Notes: generated from the letters alone by a model not told the origin. A DNA stretch of 26,194 nucleotides from SZUA-521 sp041738285 (GCA_041738285.1 JBGSQB010000197.1:1-26194); one strand, 5' to 3'. Numbered from the stretch's first letter, positions 6,514-15,362 are shown. Numbers and translations are program-made.

Positions 6514-8781
6514 TCAGCTTGCTGCATGCTCCAACGCCGCGAGCACCCGCGGCGGCGATAGCGGCAGATCGCGAATCCGAACACCGGTTGCGGCGCAGCT
6601 GGCATTGGCAATCGCCGCAAGCGGTGCCACGATCGGAGTTTCACCCACGCCGCGTACACCGTACGGATGGCTGGGATTGGGCACTTCGATCATTTGCGTA
6701 TCGATCATGGGGAGGTCGGATGCAACGGGTATGCGGTAGTCCAGAAACCCCGCGTTCTCCATCACCCCGTCCTTGTTATAGACGTACTCCTCGTTGAGCG
6801 CCCAGCCGATCCCCTGCGCAGCTCCGCCTTGCAGCTGTCCTTCGACATAGGACGGATGGATGGCCTTACCAACATCCTGGATCGCCGTGAATCGTAAGAC
6901 ATCGAGCTTGCCAGTCTCGCGATCGACGCGCACATCAGCGAAATTCACTGAAAACCCAGGGCCGGCGCCGCGGGCATTGAGAGATGCCCGACCGAGCAGC
7001 GGGCCACCTGTGCGCGCCGCGTTGGAGGCAATGTTCGCGAGCGTAAGCGGCTTCACATCGGCATTCACACCCGGCTTGGGTATTGCTTTGCCGTCGGCCC
7101 AGTCGACCATGTCGCCGTCAATGCCCCAGGTTGAAGCGGCCCGCTGCTTGCACTGGCCGATGATGTCGCGCGCCGCCTGAATCACGGCCATACCGGTGGC
7201 AAACGTCACGCGACTGCCACCCGTGGTGTTCGTATATCCGGCAGATTCCGTATCGGCGATCTGCACTCGCACGCGCTCGTAGGGGACGCCGAGTTCTTCC
7301 GCAGCCATCATCGCCATGGACGCCCGTGAACCGCCGATGTCGGGGTTGCCCTCGATCACAGTGACTGTGCCATCTTCGTTGATGTGGATCTCTGCGCTCG
7401 ACTGCATGCCCGCATTGAACCAGAAGCCCGCGGCAACGCCTCTTCCTTCGTCAGGACCCAGCGGCACACTGTAGTTCGGATGACGCTTGGCTGCTTCCAG
7501 GCATTCGCGAAAGCCAATTGCGTTGAACTTTGGACCATAAGCGGCCTGACAGCCCTCCTCGACCGCATTCTTCAAGCGTAGATCGATCGGATCCATCCCG
7601 AGCTTTCCGGCAAGCTCGTCGAGCAGACTCTCACACGCGTACATGGACTGCGGCGCCCCCGGCGCGCGATAGGCCGCAACCTTCGGCTTATTCACCAGGA
7701 CGTCGAAGCCGCGAATCAAGAAGTTGTCGACCTTGTAGGGCGCGAACACGCACATCGCGCCGGGCGCCATGGACGAGCCTTTGAAGGCGCCGGCCTCGTA
7801 GGCGAGCCAGGCCGACATCGCGGTCAAAGTGCCGTCGTTCTTCGCGCCGATCTTGATCACGCACTTGGTTGCCGAGGCAGGGCCAGACGCGCGAAACACC
7901 TCTTCGCGCGTCATCGTCATTTTCACCGGCCGTCCGCTGCGTCGAGACAGAAGAATTGCCACCGGCTCGACATAGATGGTGGTCTTACCACCGAAGCCGC
8001 CGCCGATCTCGGTCGGAATGACCTTGATGTCGGACACCTTCATGCCAAGCACCTTGGCAGCGCCCGAGCGAACGTCGAAATGACCCTGGGTGCTCGCCCA
8101 GACGGTTGCCTGTCCGCCCTGATTGATGGTCGCAAGACATGCATGGGGTTCGATGTAACCCTGGTGCACGGTCGGCGTGCGATAGGTGCCTTCCAGCACG
8201 ATGTCTGCCGCCGCGAAACCGGCTTCGACGTCGCCACGTTTGAGTTCCATGACCGTCGCGACATTGCTCGGTTTGCTCGGCTTCTCCGGCAAACCGGAAG
8301 TGAACAACTGCTCATCGATGACGACGGCGTCATCGGCCATCGCGGTATCGATATCCATCACCGGACGCAGCTTTTCATACCTGACTTTGATGGCCGCAAG
8401 CGCAGCGTCTGCCTCCGCCACCGACGTGGCAGCAACCGCCGCCACAGCATGGCCGTGGTAAAGCACCCTATCGCGCGCCATGACGTTGGTCGCGAGATCC
8501 TTGTAGTCACCCGCGCCCTCGCCGCCGGTGATTTCCTCGCTGCCGACTTTCGGAAAGTCGGCGCCGGTGACGATCGCCAGCACGCCTGGCATACGCGACG
8601 CTTTCTTCGTATCGATCGACACGATGCGTGCGTGCGCATGCGGACTTCGCAACACTTTTCCGTAGATGGTTCCGGGTAATGTGTAGTCCGCGCCGAACGC
8701 GGCGCGGCCTGTCACCTTGTCGACTCCGTCGGGACGGATGACACGCCGGCCGATGGCATTGAACTGTCTTGCTTCGCTCAT
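6514..8781 (-). CDS. Xanthine dehydrogenase-family molybdopterin-binding subunit
   Basis: A 755-residue large subunit of a molybdenum hydroxylase. It has an N-terminal a/b hammerhead region (about 20-130, starting VIRPDGVDKVTGRAAFGADY) followed by the two Mo-cofactor-binding domains. Visible motifs are GGGFGGK at 260-266, AYRAPGAP at 370-377 in the active-site loop, QGGAAQGIGW at 651-660, and GVRGVGETPI at 708-717, whose Glu714 is the expected base. The loop is not AYxCSFR or AYxGAGR, so this is not a form I or form II CO dehydrogenase. The substrate (purine, aldehyde, N-heterocycle or aromatic CoA ester) is unknown. The ATG shares an ATGA overlap with the stop of the iron-sulfur gene. The FAD, FeS, Mo gene order is the cox-like order. 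Confidence 0.95.
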   Translation of the reverse strand: MSEARQFNAIGRRVIRPDGVDKVTGRAAFGADYTLPGTIYGKVLRSPHAHARIVSIDTKKASRMPGVLAIVTGADFPKVGSEEITGGEGAGDYKDLATNVMARDRVLYHGHAVAAVAATSVAEADAALAAIKVRYEKLRPVMDIDTAMADDAVVIDEQLFTSGLPEKPSKPSNVATVMELKRGDVEAGFAAADIVLEGTYRTPTVHQGYIEPHACLATINQGGQATVWASTQGHFDVRSGAAKVLGMKVSDIKVIPTEIGGGFGGKTTIYVEPVAILLSRRSGRPVKMTMTREEVFRASGPASATKCVIKIGAKNDGTLTAMSAWLAYEAGAFKGSSMAPGAMCVFAPYKVDNFLIRGFDVLVNKPKVAAYRAPGAPQSMYACESLLDELAGKLGMDPIDLRLKNAVEEGCQAAYGPKFNAIGFRECLEAAKRHPNYSVPLGPDEGRGVAAGFWFNAGMQSSAEIHINEDGTVTVIEGNPDIGGSRASMAMMAAEELGVPYERVRVQIADTESAGYTNTTGGSRVTFATGMAVIQAARDIIGQCKQRAASTWGIDGDMVDWADGKAIPKPGVNADVKPLTLANIASNAARTGGPLLGRASLNARGAGPGFSVNFADVRVDRETGKLDVLRFTAIQDVGKAIHPSYVEGQLQGGAAQGIGWALNEEYVYNKDGVMENAGFLDYRIPVASDLPMIDTQMIEVPNPSHPYGVRGVGETPIVAPLAAIANASCAATGVRIRDLPLSPPRVLAALEHAAS

Positions 8782-9260
8782 GCTCGCTTTCCTCGCATCG
8801 TCTGCGCCGCGTCCTGCACAGCGCGCACAATTTTGTCGTATCCGGTACAGCGGCAGAGGTTACCTGCCAGGTAGTAGCGGATTTCCTCTTCGGTTGGCTT
8901 GGGATTGGAATCCAGCAGCGACTTGGTCGCCACGATCAGTCCAGGTGTGCACACACCACACTGTAGTGCAGCGTGTTCCAGAAACTTCTGCTGAATGGGA
9001 TGCAGCACGTCGCCTTTGGCGATGCCCTCGATCGTGCCGACTTCCTTGCCGGCAATCTCGACCCCAAGGACCAGACATGAACACACCAGCGTCCCATCGA
9101 TTGTCACTGAGCAGGCGCCGCAATCTCCGGTCGCGCAGCCCTCTTTCGTGCCGGTCAGCTGGAGATTTTCGCGCAACACATCGAGCAGCGACTCGTTCGG
9201 TTCGCACAGAAACTCCGTGTGTTGACCGTTTACGCTCGTCGAAACGTGGACCTTTGCCAT
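8778..9260 (-). CDS. 2[2Fe-2S] subunit of the molybdenum hydroxylase
   Basis: A 160-residue iron-sulfur subunit that passes electrons from the Mo site to FAD. The N-terminal plant-ferredoxin-type cluster is bound by Cys42, Cys47, Cys50 and Cys62 (GCATGDCGAC, then VCSC). The C-terminal helical cluster is bound by Cys101, Cys104 (CGVCTPG) and Cys136, Cys138 (CRCTGY). All eight cysteines are present. The open frame extends upstream to 9509, but that part is the antisense-like shadow of the FAD gene; the true ATG at 9260 gives the family length and overlaps the FAD-gene stop as TAATG. Its own stop overlaps the Mo-subunit start as ATGA, so the three subunits are translationally coupled. Confidence 0.96.
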   Translation of the reverse strand: MAKVHVSTSVNGQHTEFLCEPNESLLDVLRENLQLTGTKEGCATGDCGACSVTIDGTLVCSCLVLGVEIAGKEVGTIEGIAKGDVLHPIQQKFLEHAALQCGVCTPGLIVATKSLLDSNPKPTEEEIRYYLAGNLCRCTGYDKIVRAVQDAAQTMRGKRA

Positions 9261-10141
9261 TACTTCAGTGCTCCTGCTCGCTCGGCCGCAATCTTCGCCG
9301 CACGTCGCACCAGAACGGCGACGATGCTGCGACGGTACTCCACGGTACCGCGTTTGTCGGTGATGGGTTTGGAGGCATCGCTCGCTGCCGCACCGGCGGC
9401 TTGCAGCGCAGCCGGTTCCAGGCGCGTTCCAACCAGCGCCTTTGCCGCCGCGGGCACCAGGAGCGCCGTCGGCGCGACGGCACCGATAGCAACCCGCGCT
9501 GCGGTGCATTTGCCGGACTTGTCGAGCGTAATGCTGACGCCAGCACCGGCGACCGCGATGTCCATCTCGCTGCGCGGAATGAACCGCAGGTAGGCATCGC
9601 TGGTGCGCTTCGCCGGCTTTGGGAATCTGATGCCGAGCAGTATTTCACCCGGCTTCAGGGCATTTCTGCCGACGCCAACCACGAACTTCTCAGCGGCGAT
9701 TTCGCGGGTGCCATTTGCGGATGCGATGACGCACACACCGCCGTTGGCGATGATTGCTGGAATCGTGTCGCCCGCGGGCGATGCGTTGCACAGATTCCCG
9801 CCCAGGCTCGCACGGCCCTGAATCTGCGACGAACCAATCAGGTCTACCGCCTCGACCAGGCCCGGATGCCGGGCGACCAATTGCTTGTCCGCCGTCAGCA
9901 GGACGCCCGCCAGTGCGGCTCCGACATAGGTGTCCTTCCCGCCGACGTTCAGTCGATTGGTCTCTTTGAGCTTCTTGATGTCGACAATGACGCGGGGTTC
10001 GCGATCAGACGTTCTCATCTGCACCAGCATGTCCGTACCACCGGCCAAGAGCTGCGTGCGCACCTTACGCCGTCGATGTGACTTCAGGATGTCCAAAGCC
10101 TCATCGAGTGTCGCTGGCGCCGCGTAGGCAAACGACTCCAT
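9260..10141 (-). CDS. FAD-binding subunit of the molybdenum hydroxylase
   Basis: A 293-residue CoxM/XdhB-type flavoprotein subunit. The two FAD-binding loops are LLAGGTDMLV at 31-40 and SLGGNLCNASPAGD at 112-125, followed by the C-terminal CO-dehydrogenase-flavoprotein domain from about 180. It accepts electrons from the 2Fe-2S subunit and would pass them to a soluble or quinone acceptor. It is the first gene of the operon. The ATG at 10141 has a strong GGAGGA six to seven bases upstream, the best ribosome binding site in this operon. The 105-bp gap to the divergent pepQ must hold the promoter; a weak TATACA-like -10 box is near 10186-10191 on the minus strand, without a clear -35. Confidence 0.95.
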   Translation of the reverse strand: MESFAYAAPATLDEALDILKSHRRRKVRTQLLAGGTDMLVQMRTSDREPRVIVDIKKLKETNRLNVGGKDTYVGAALAGVLLTADKQLVARHPGLVEAVDLIGSSQIQGRASLGGNLCNASPAGDTIPAIIANGGVCVIASANGTREIAAEKFVVGVGRNALKPGEILLGIRFPKPAKRTSDAYLRFIPRSEMDIAVAGAGVSITLDKSGKCTAARVAIGAVAPTALLVPAAAKALVGTRLEPAALQAAGAAASDASKPITDKRGTVEYRRSIVAVLVRRAAKIAAERAGALK

Positions 10142-10246
10142 CTAGTTCCTCCGCAAGCAAGAGTTGGGTCTTCGAAGAGCGGGTATGTATAGCATGGTTG
10201 CTCGAGACGGTGCATCCGCAGTGCGGCACCGATAGAATCCCGCCGG

Positions 10247-11563
10247 ATGAGCAACTTCACGGATCACATTCACGAGCTGGAACGCCGCTGGGCGCAAGCC
10301 TTGACAGCGGCAAAAGTCGATGCAGTGATCATCGCTGCAGGAACACCACGACCCTACTTCCTCGACGACCAGTCGCCACCGTATCGAATGAATCCACACT
10401 TCGCTCAGTGGATGGACGGCGCAGAGTGTCCGCAGAGCCTCCTGCTCGTCACGGCCTCCGGTCGAGCGCGGCTGTTCTTCCACCAGGTAGAGGACTACTG
10501 GCATCAGCCGCCCGTGCAGCCGGACCTGCAAGGTGCCATCGACATCGAAGTCCATCGCAGCGAGGATTCGCTCATGGCGGCCGCCATTGCCGCCGCGCGA
10601 CGCCACAACCGTGTCGCATTCGTGGGCGAGACCGAGACCCCAGCTGACAATCTGCCGTTCGATGATGTCAATCCGGCGCTCCTCCTCAACGCCATCCACT
10701 ACGGCCGTGCGCGCAAGACGCCTTACGAGGTCGAGTGCATGCGCTTAGCCACGACGACTGCAGTGCGTGGGCACCGTGCAGCGGCAGCGGCCTTCGAGGC
10801 CGGCGCAAGCGAGTACGACATTCATCAGGCGTACCTGCGTGAATCACGGCAGACCGATGCGGACCTGCCGTACTCGAACATCGTCGCGCTGAACGCTCAC
10901 GCCGGTGTATTGCACTACCAGCACTATGACCGCGAGTCACCCGCCCGTCGGAGCAGCTTCTTGATCGACGCGGGCGCCCGTCACAAAGGGTATGCAGCGG
11001 ATATCACGCGGACATACGCGAGCGACGCATCGAGTGAGTTTGCACACCTCATCGCGACCCTCGATGCGCATCAACGTGCACTGATCGATGCCATCTGCGT
11101 TGGCATGTCCTACGTTGACCTGCACGAGGCGGCGCATCGACGCATTGCAGAAGCGCTCGCTGAACATGCGCTCGTGTCCTGCAGCCCGGAGGCCGCGTTC
11201 GCTAGTCACATCACCGATGCCTTTCTGCCGCACGGACTGGGTCATCTGATCGGCCTACAGACCCATGATGTCGCCGGTCACATGATTTCCGCCGAGGGTG
11301 GTGTGCGGTTGCCGCCTCGGCGATACCCCGCTTTGCGGCTGACACGCGCCATCGAAGCCGGCCAGGTGTTCACGATCGAACCTGGCCTCTACTTCGTTCC
11401 GATGCTGCTGCGCGAACTACGCAAGTCCAGCACCAGCGCCGATGTGAACTGGTCCCGCGTCGACGCGTTCATGGATTTCGGTGGCATTCGAATCGAGGAC
11501 AACGTGTTGGTGACGGAAGCCGGTACCGAGAACTTCACCAGGGACGCGTTCGACGCGACATGA
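10247..11563 (+). CDS. pepQ: Xaa-Pro dipeptidase (M24 family)
   Basis: A 438-residue prolidase that hydrolyses dipeptides with C-terminal proline in the cytoplasm; E. coli PepQ has 443 residues. It has an N-terminal creatinase-like domain to about 155 and a C-terminal pita-bread catalytic domain. The five expected di-metal ligands are all present: Asp241 (LIDAGA), Asp252 (YAADITRTY), His343 (HGLGHLIGLQTHD), Glu378 (TIEPGLYF) and Glu417 (GIRIEDNV). The ATG at 10247 has only a weak CCGG-type site upstream. A GC-rich hairpin sits in the leader at 10208-10231 (CGGTG with CACCG, inner CCGC with GCGG), and a TAGAAT box lies at 10233-10238. It is the first gene of a three-gene operon, with an ATGA overlap to the next. 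Confidence 0.95.
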   Translation: MSNFTDHIHELERRWAQALTAAKVDAVIIAAGTPRPYFLDDQSPPYRMNPHFAQWMDGAECPQSLLLVTASGRARLFFHQVEDYWHQPPVQPDLQGAIDIEVHRSEDSLMAAAIAAARRHNRVAFVGETETPADNLPFDDVNPALLLNAIHYGRARKTPYEVECMRLATTTAVRGHRAAAAAFEAGASEYDIHQAYLRESRQTDADLPYSNIVALNAHAGVLHYQHYDRESPARRSSFLIDAGARHKGYAADITRTYASDASSEFAHLIATLDAHQRALIDAICVGMSYVDLHEAAHRRIAEALAEHALVSCSPEAAFASHITDAFLPHGLGHLIGLQTHDVAGHMISAEGGVRLPPRRYPALRLTRAIEAGQVFTIEPGLYFVPMLLRELRKSSTSADVNWSRVDAFMDFGGIRIEDNVLVTEAGTENFTRDAFDAT

Positions 11564-13686
11564 CCCGTCTCACTGTCGAACGTGTGTTCAGCGATCCACC
11601 GTTGTCCGGACCGACGCCGGGCACGTTCACGATCCTCGGCCGCGGAGAGTGGGTCGCCTACCTCGCCAACCCGCCTGACTCGCGCGAGCGGCTCGATCTG
11701 TATGGCTACCACGTAACGACTCACCAAACACGCCGATTAGTCGACGCATCGACGCTCGAACAGGACAGTCAAGCACTCACCGACGAGGAGAAGGCCCAAC
11801 GCGAGCGGCGCCGTCAGTTTACAAACGGGGTATCGAGCTTCTGCGGATCACCCGATGGCAGACAGATCGCGTTCCTGTGCGGCGGCGCAGTCCATCTGCT
11901 CGATGTGGAACGCGGTCGAACCCGCCGCCTGTCCGCGCCTGGACTACGCCAGACTGACCTCAAGTTCTCTCCCCTGGGTAATCATCTGAGTTACGTGCGG
12001 GATGGCGACCTGTATCGATTCGACCTCGCGAGCGCCGCCGAACATCGCCTCACGCACGGTGCCACCGATACGTTGACGAACGGGCTCGCGGAATTCATCG
12101 CTCAGGAAGAAATGCACCGCTTCGATGGTCACTGGTGGGCGCCGGATGAGCAGTGCATCGCCTTCACCCGCGTCGACAGCAGTCCGATTCCCGTCGCGCA
12201 TCGCTACGAGTTCAGCGCGGGCGCGTTGACCGTGCGCGAGCAGCGCTACCCCTACACGGGCACCGCCAACGCGCGGGTCGAACTGCGCATAGTCGAACTC
12301 GCGGGCGGTGCGCTGCGAACACTGAATTGGGCAGACTCACCGCAGGACTATCTCGCCCGTGTCACAGTGTCGCCCATGAGTGTGCTCGTCCAGGTCCAGT
12401 CGCGTGATCAGCGTCGCCTTACGCTCAAGCGCTTGTCCATCGATGGCACCACGACTCGTGTCGAACTGACCGAGAGCGCGTCAACGTGGATCAATCTTCA
12501 CGACAATCTGCGGCTTCTGCCCGATACCGAGCAGTTCGTCTGGACGTCCGAACGGAGCGGCAACTCCCGCTTGTACCTGTATCGGGATGAAGGACCGCTC
12601 GAACTGACTACCCAGGGTCGGGTCGCCCGAGTCGTGCAGGTGCGTGCCGCGGAGGCGTATTTTCTCGGATGGGACAAAGACCCCACCGAGCAACACCTCT
12701 TCCGCGTCGGGTTCCATGCGCCCCACGCCGTACACAAGCTCACCCACAAGCCTGGATGGCACGACGCTGCCGTTGAGCCGGGTGGTCGCTGGTATGTCGA
12801 TCGACACGCGAGTACGACCACGCCACCGGCCATTGCCTGTGTGACGCTGGCGTCCGAGCGAATCGACTGGATCGCGCGCAACGACGTCGACACAGATCAT
12901 CCGTATTTTCGCTATGTTGAGGAACATGCGACACCCCGCTTCGGTGAGCTGGCCGCGAGCGACGGGCAACGCTTGTGCTACCGATTGACTCCACCGCCTG
13001 GATTCGATCACACCCGACGCTATCCGGCCGTCATCCACGTCTACGGTGGACCGGGCGTGCAACGCGTTGTGAACGACTGGCCGCCATGGTCCCTGCAACT
13101 GCTCGCGCGCGCCGGCTATGTCGTGTTCGAACTCGATAATCGCGGCAGCGGCAATCGCGAGCCACGATTCGAGGCACCCATACACGGTCGACTCGGCCGA
13201 GCGGAAGTGGAGGATCAGCTGCTCGGCTTGAGTTTTCTCGAGGCGCAGCCTTGGATCGATGCATCACGCATCGCAGTGTTTGGCCATAGCTACGGTGGTT
13301 ACATGACGCTCATGTGTATGGCTGCTGCCGGTAACCGCCTGCGAGCCGGCGTGAGCGTTGCGCCAGTCACCGACTGGACGCTGTACGACACGCACTACAC
13401 GGAGCGCTATCTGGGCACGCCGCAAGACAATCCACACGGATATGCGAGTAGCGCAGCGTTGCCGCACCTGGGTGGCATCAAGGGACGCCTCCTGCTCATG
13501 CACGGCATGGCCGATGACAACGTTCTGTTCGACAACTCGACCCTCCTGATGCGGGAGTTGCAGCGACTACGAATGCCATTCGAGCTGATGCTGTACCCCG
13601 GTGCGAAGCACTCGCTGCAGGAGCGAGACGTCGCGATCCATCGGTTCGATACGATCCTGGAATTTCTCGACCGGAGCATGGCATGA
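11560..13686 (+). CDS. Prolyl oligopeptidase-family S9 peptidase, dipeptidyl-peptidase IV type
   Basis: A 708-residue serine peptidase that should release X-Pro or X-Ala dipeptides from peptide N-termini. Residues 1 to about 450 form a beta-propeller-like region, including the EFIAQEEMHR segment near 177-187, whose Glu-Glu pair anchors the substrate N-terminus in DPP-IV. The C-terminal alpha/beta hydrolase carries Ser577 in GHSYGGYM, Asp652 in GMADDNV and His684 in GAKHSL. No signal peptide is visible, unlike secreted DPP-IV proteins, so a cytoplasmic location is likely. Both ends overlap neighbours as ATGA (pepQ upstream, the acetyltransferase downstream). X-Pro dipeptides made here are substrates for PepQ, which fits a joint role in proline-peptide catabolism. 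Confidence 0.94.
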   Translation: MTRLTVERVFSDPPLSGPTPGTFTILGRGEWVAYLANPPDSRERLDLYGYHVTTHQTRRLVDASTLEQDSQALTDEEKAQRERRRQFTNGVSSFCGSPDGRQIAFLCGGAVHLLDVERGRTRRLSAPGLRQTDLKFSPLGNHLSYVRDGDLYRFDLASAAEHRLTHGATDTLTNGLAEFIAQEEMHRFDGHWWAPDEQCIAFTRVDSSPIPVAHRYEFSAGALTVREQRYPYTGTANARVELRIVELAGGALRTLNWADSPQDYLARVTVSPMSVLVQVQSRDQRRLTLKRLSIDGTTTRVELTESASTWINLHDNLRLLPDTEQFVWTSERSGNSRLYLYRDEGPLELTTQGRVARVVQVRAAEAYFLGWDKDPTEQHLFRVGFHAPHAVHKLTHKPGWHDAAVEPGGRWYVDRHASTTTPPAIACVTLASERIDWIARNDVDTDHPYFRYVEEHATPRFGELAASDGQRLCYRLTPPPGFDHTRRYPAVIHVYGGPGVQRVVNDWPPWSLQLLARAGYVVFELDNRGSGNREPRFEAPIHGRLGRAEVEDQLLGLSFLEAQPWIDASRIAVFGHSYGGYMTLMCMAAAGNRLRAGVSVAPVTDWTLYDTHYTERYLGTPQDNPHGYASSAALPHLGGIKGRLLLMHGMADDNVLFDNSTLLMRELQRLRMPFELMLYPGAKHSLQERDVAIHRFDTILEFLDRSMA

Positions 13687-14144
13687 GCATTCAGATCCGA
13701 CGCGCCACCACCGCGGACATAGACGCATTGGTCGAGTTCAATCGTGCAATGGCCGCAGAAAGCGAAGACAAGTCACTCGATACGTCGAAGCTGCGGGCGG
13801 GGATCAAGCACTTGCTCGCCAATCCCGAGGAAGGCTATGTCTTGGTGGCGTGGTCGGGTGAGGAACGAGCCGGCTCACTGATGGTGACCTTCGAGTGGAG
13901 CGACTGGCGCAATGGCCGATTCTGGTGGATTCAGAGCGTGTATGTGCCGCCAGCGTGGCGACGCCGGGGTGTCTACAGCGCGCTGCACGCGCACGTTCGG
14001 GACGCTGCATTGGCCGACCAAAAGGCATGCGGGCTGCGGTTGTACGTGGAACGTGACAATACCGGCGCCATGACGACCTATCGCGCGCTTGGAATGGTGG
14101 AAACCGACTACCGACTGTACGAGGAAGAATTCACGCGGCGTTGA
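13683..14144 (+). CDS. GNAT family N-acetyltransferase
   Basis: A 153-residue acetyltransferase of the GNAT fold. Motif A, which binds the acetyl-CoA pyrophosphate, is VYVPPAWRRRGVYSALH near 91-107 and contains the R/Q-x-x-G-x-G/A-like RRRGVY. The N-terminal IRRATTADIDALVEFN and the C-terminal YRALGMVETDYRLYEEEF are typical of the family. The acceptor (small molecule, peptide or protein N-terminus) is unknown. The ATG overlaps the S9 peptidase stop as ATGA, making it the third gene of the pepQ operon. Its end overlaps the opposite-strand tatD by 14 bases. Being coupled to two peptidases, it could act on amino acids or dipeptides, but that is only inference. Confidence 0.9.
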   Translation: MSIQIRRATTADIDALVEFNRAMAAESEDKSLDTSKLRAGIKHLLANPEEGYVLVAWSGEERAGSLMVTFEWSDWRNGRFWWIQSVYVPPAWRRRGVYSALHAHVRDAALADQKACGLRLYVERDNTGAMTTYRALGMVETDYRLYEEEFTRR

Positions 14145-14904
14145 GCTCGACCCGGGTGAACAGCCGGGTAAAGTTCGCCGTCGTCGTGGCTGCGAGGTCA
14201 TCGACGTCGATGCCGCGTAGCTGCGCAAGGAACGCCGCCGTGTCGGCAACGAAGCTCGGTTCGTTCTTGCGGCCGCGATGCGGAACCGGCGCAAGCCAGG
14301 GGCAGTCGGTCTCGATCAGCAGGCGATCGGCGGGAATTCTGCGCGCTACATCGCGCACCGCATCGGCGTTTCGAAATGTGACGATGCCGGAGATCGACAC
14401 ATACCATCCAAGATCGAGCGCACCCTTGGCAAGTTCCCAGGATTCCGTGAAACAGTGCAGGACGCCGACGCTGTCGCGATGACCATCGATCAATCGCAGT
14501 GTATCCGCCGCGGCCGAACGACTGTGCACAACGACCGGTAAACCACGCTCGGCGCCGAGTGCGAGATGGGTGGCAAACGACGCCAGTTGATTCGCACGCG
14601 ACGAACCATCTGTTGCCTCGAGCCGGTAGTAATCCAATCCCGTCTCACCGACCCCGACCACACGTTCGAGGTACGTGGCCTGCGCAACCCAGTCCAGATC
14701 CGGATCCTTGGTGACGCTGTCGGGATGAACACCATGCGTCATCCACACGTCAGGATGACGACTCGCGATACCCGCTACCGCATCACGCGTATCGCGATTC
14801 ACTCCGATGCACAGGAAGGCGCCGACGCCACGCGCCCGCGCCGACCGCAACCGGTCATCGCAATCGTCGAGATAGTTCAGATGGCAGTGAGAGTCGACCA
14901 GCAC
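14131..14904 (-). CDS. TatD family metal-dependent deoxyribonuclease
   Basis: A 257-residue amidohydrolase-fold protein of the TatD/YcfH group, whose members are metal-dependent 3'-5' DNases or D-aminoacyl-tRNA deacylase-like quality-control enzymes. Metal-binding motifs are VDSHCHL (His6, His8), VGETGLDYY, the HSR motif in LPVVVHSRSA, LHCF and ETDCPWL. The GTG at 14904 lies 2 bases after the pilZ stop and aligns with the usual MLVDSHCHL start. YcfH-type tatD genes at the end of the tmk-holB-pilZ string are common in gammaproteobacteria, and this is the last gene of the long minus-strand cluster here. Confidence 0.95.
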   Translation of the reverse strand: MLVDSHCHLNYLDDCDDRLRSARARGVGAFLCIGVNRDTRDAVAGIASRHPDVWMTHGVHPDSVTKDPDLDWVAQATYLERVVGVGETGLDYYRLEATDGSSRANQLASFATHLALGAERGLPVVVHSRSAAADTLRLIDGHRDSVGVLHCFTESWELAKGALDLGWYVSISGIVTFRNADAVRDVARRIPADRLLIETDCPWLAPVPHRGRKNEPSFVADTAAFLAQLRGIDVDDLAATTTANFTRLFTRVELNAA

Positions 14905-14906
14905 GC

Positions 14907-15260
14907 CTACATGGTATGCGTGTGGCGGTCAGACTGCAGCGCACCCGCGAGGTAGGTTTCGATTTTGGTGCGGGCAACATCGTCCTGATCATTGAACTGA
15001 ACGCCGATCCCCGCTGCGCGATTGCCCTGTGCACCCTTGGGTGTCACCCATACCACTTTACCGGCGACCGGGATCTTCTCGGCCTCATCCATGAGGTTCA
15101 AGAGCATGAAGACTTCGTCACCGAGTTCGTACTCTTTCTTGGTGGGAATGAACAATCCGCCGTTGCGCACGAACGGCATATACGCCGCATAGAGCACGGC
15201 CTTGTCCTTGATCGCCAAGGAGAGAATTCCATTTCGTGTCCCGCGACGGGCTTCCATCAT
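14907..15260 (-). CDS. pilZ: Type IV pilus assembly protein PilZ
   Basis: A 117-residue single-domain PilZ protein. The segments ILSLAIKDKAVLYAAYMPF, GGLFIPT, LGDEVFMLLNLMD, and KVVWVTPKGAQGNRAAGIGV strongly resemble PilZ of Pseudomonas and Xanthomonas, which acts with PilB and a diguanylate/EAL protein in type IV pilus biogenesis and does not itself bind c-di-GMP well. The frame is open up to a TTG at 15362, but that TTG is part of a -35-like TTGACA. The ATG at 15260 has AGGA six bases upstream and gives the usual length, so it is chosen. The neighbours holB and tatD are the usual ones for pilZ. Confidence 0.93.
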   Translation of the reverse strand: MMEARRGTRNGILSLAIKDKAVLYAAYMPFVRNGGLFIPTKKEYELGDEVFMLLNLMDEAEKIPVAGKVVWVTPKGAQGNRAAGIGVQFNDQDDVARTKIETYLAGALQSDRHTHTM

Positions 15261-15333
15261 GAGCGTTCCTGCACTGACGCGGCGCGGATCCGGCACCGAC
15301 GCGCCAACTGTACACGTTGGGGTTTGGGGCTGA

Positions 15334-15362
15334 ATGATCTGTGTCTCACCGATTCTTGTCAA
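15334..15362 (-). promoter_or_regulatory. Probable sigma70 promoter of pilZ-tatD
   Basis: On the minus strand, TTGACA (15362-15357) is followed after 17 bp by GATCAT (15339-15334), four of six matches to the -10 consensus. It lies in the 148-bp gap between holB and the chosen pilZ ATG and would give a leader of about 65 nt. It explains why this gap is long in an otherwise overlapping operon. Confidence 0.5.

Noticed and set aside
6514..8781. Large subunit as CO dehydrogenase CoxL, suggested by the FAD-FeS-Mo gene order
   Set aside because: The active-site loop is AYRAPGAP, neither the form I AYxCSFR nor the form II AYxGAGR sequence.
9261..9509. Upstream extension of the iron-sulfur subunit
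   Set aside because: Those codons lie within the FAD-subunit gene and encode a Cys/Arg-rich sequence unrelated to the ferredoxin fold; the ATG at 9260 gives the exact family length.
14150..14169. Inverted repeat ACCCGG / CCGGGT with 8-nt loop just after the GNAT stop
   Set aside because: No T-run on the plus strand and it lies inside the tatD coding sequence; a 6-bp GC-rich repeat is expected by chance here.
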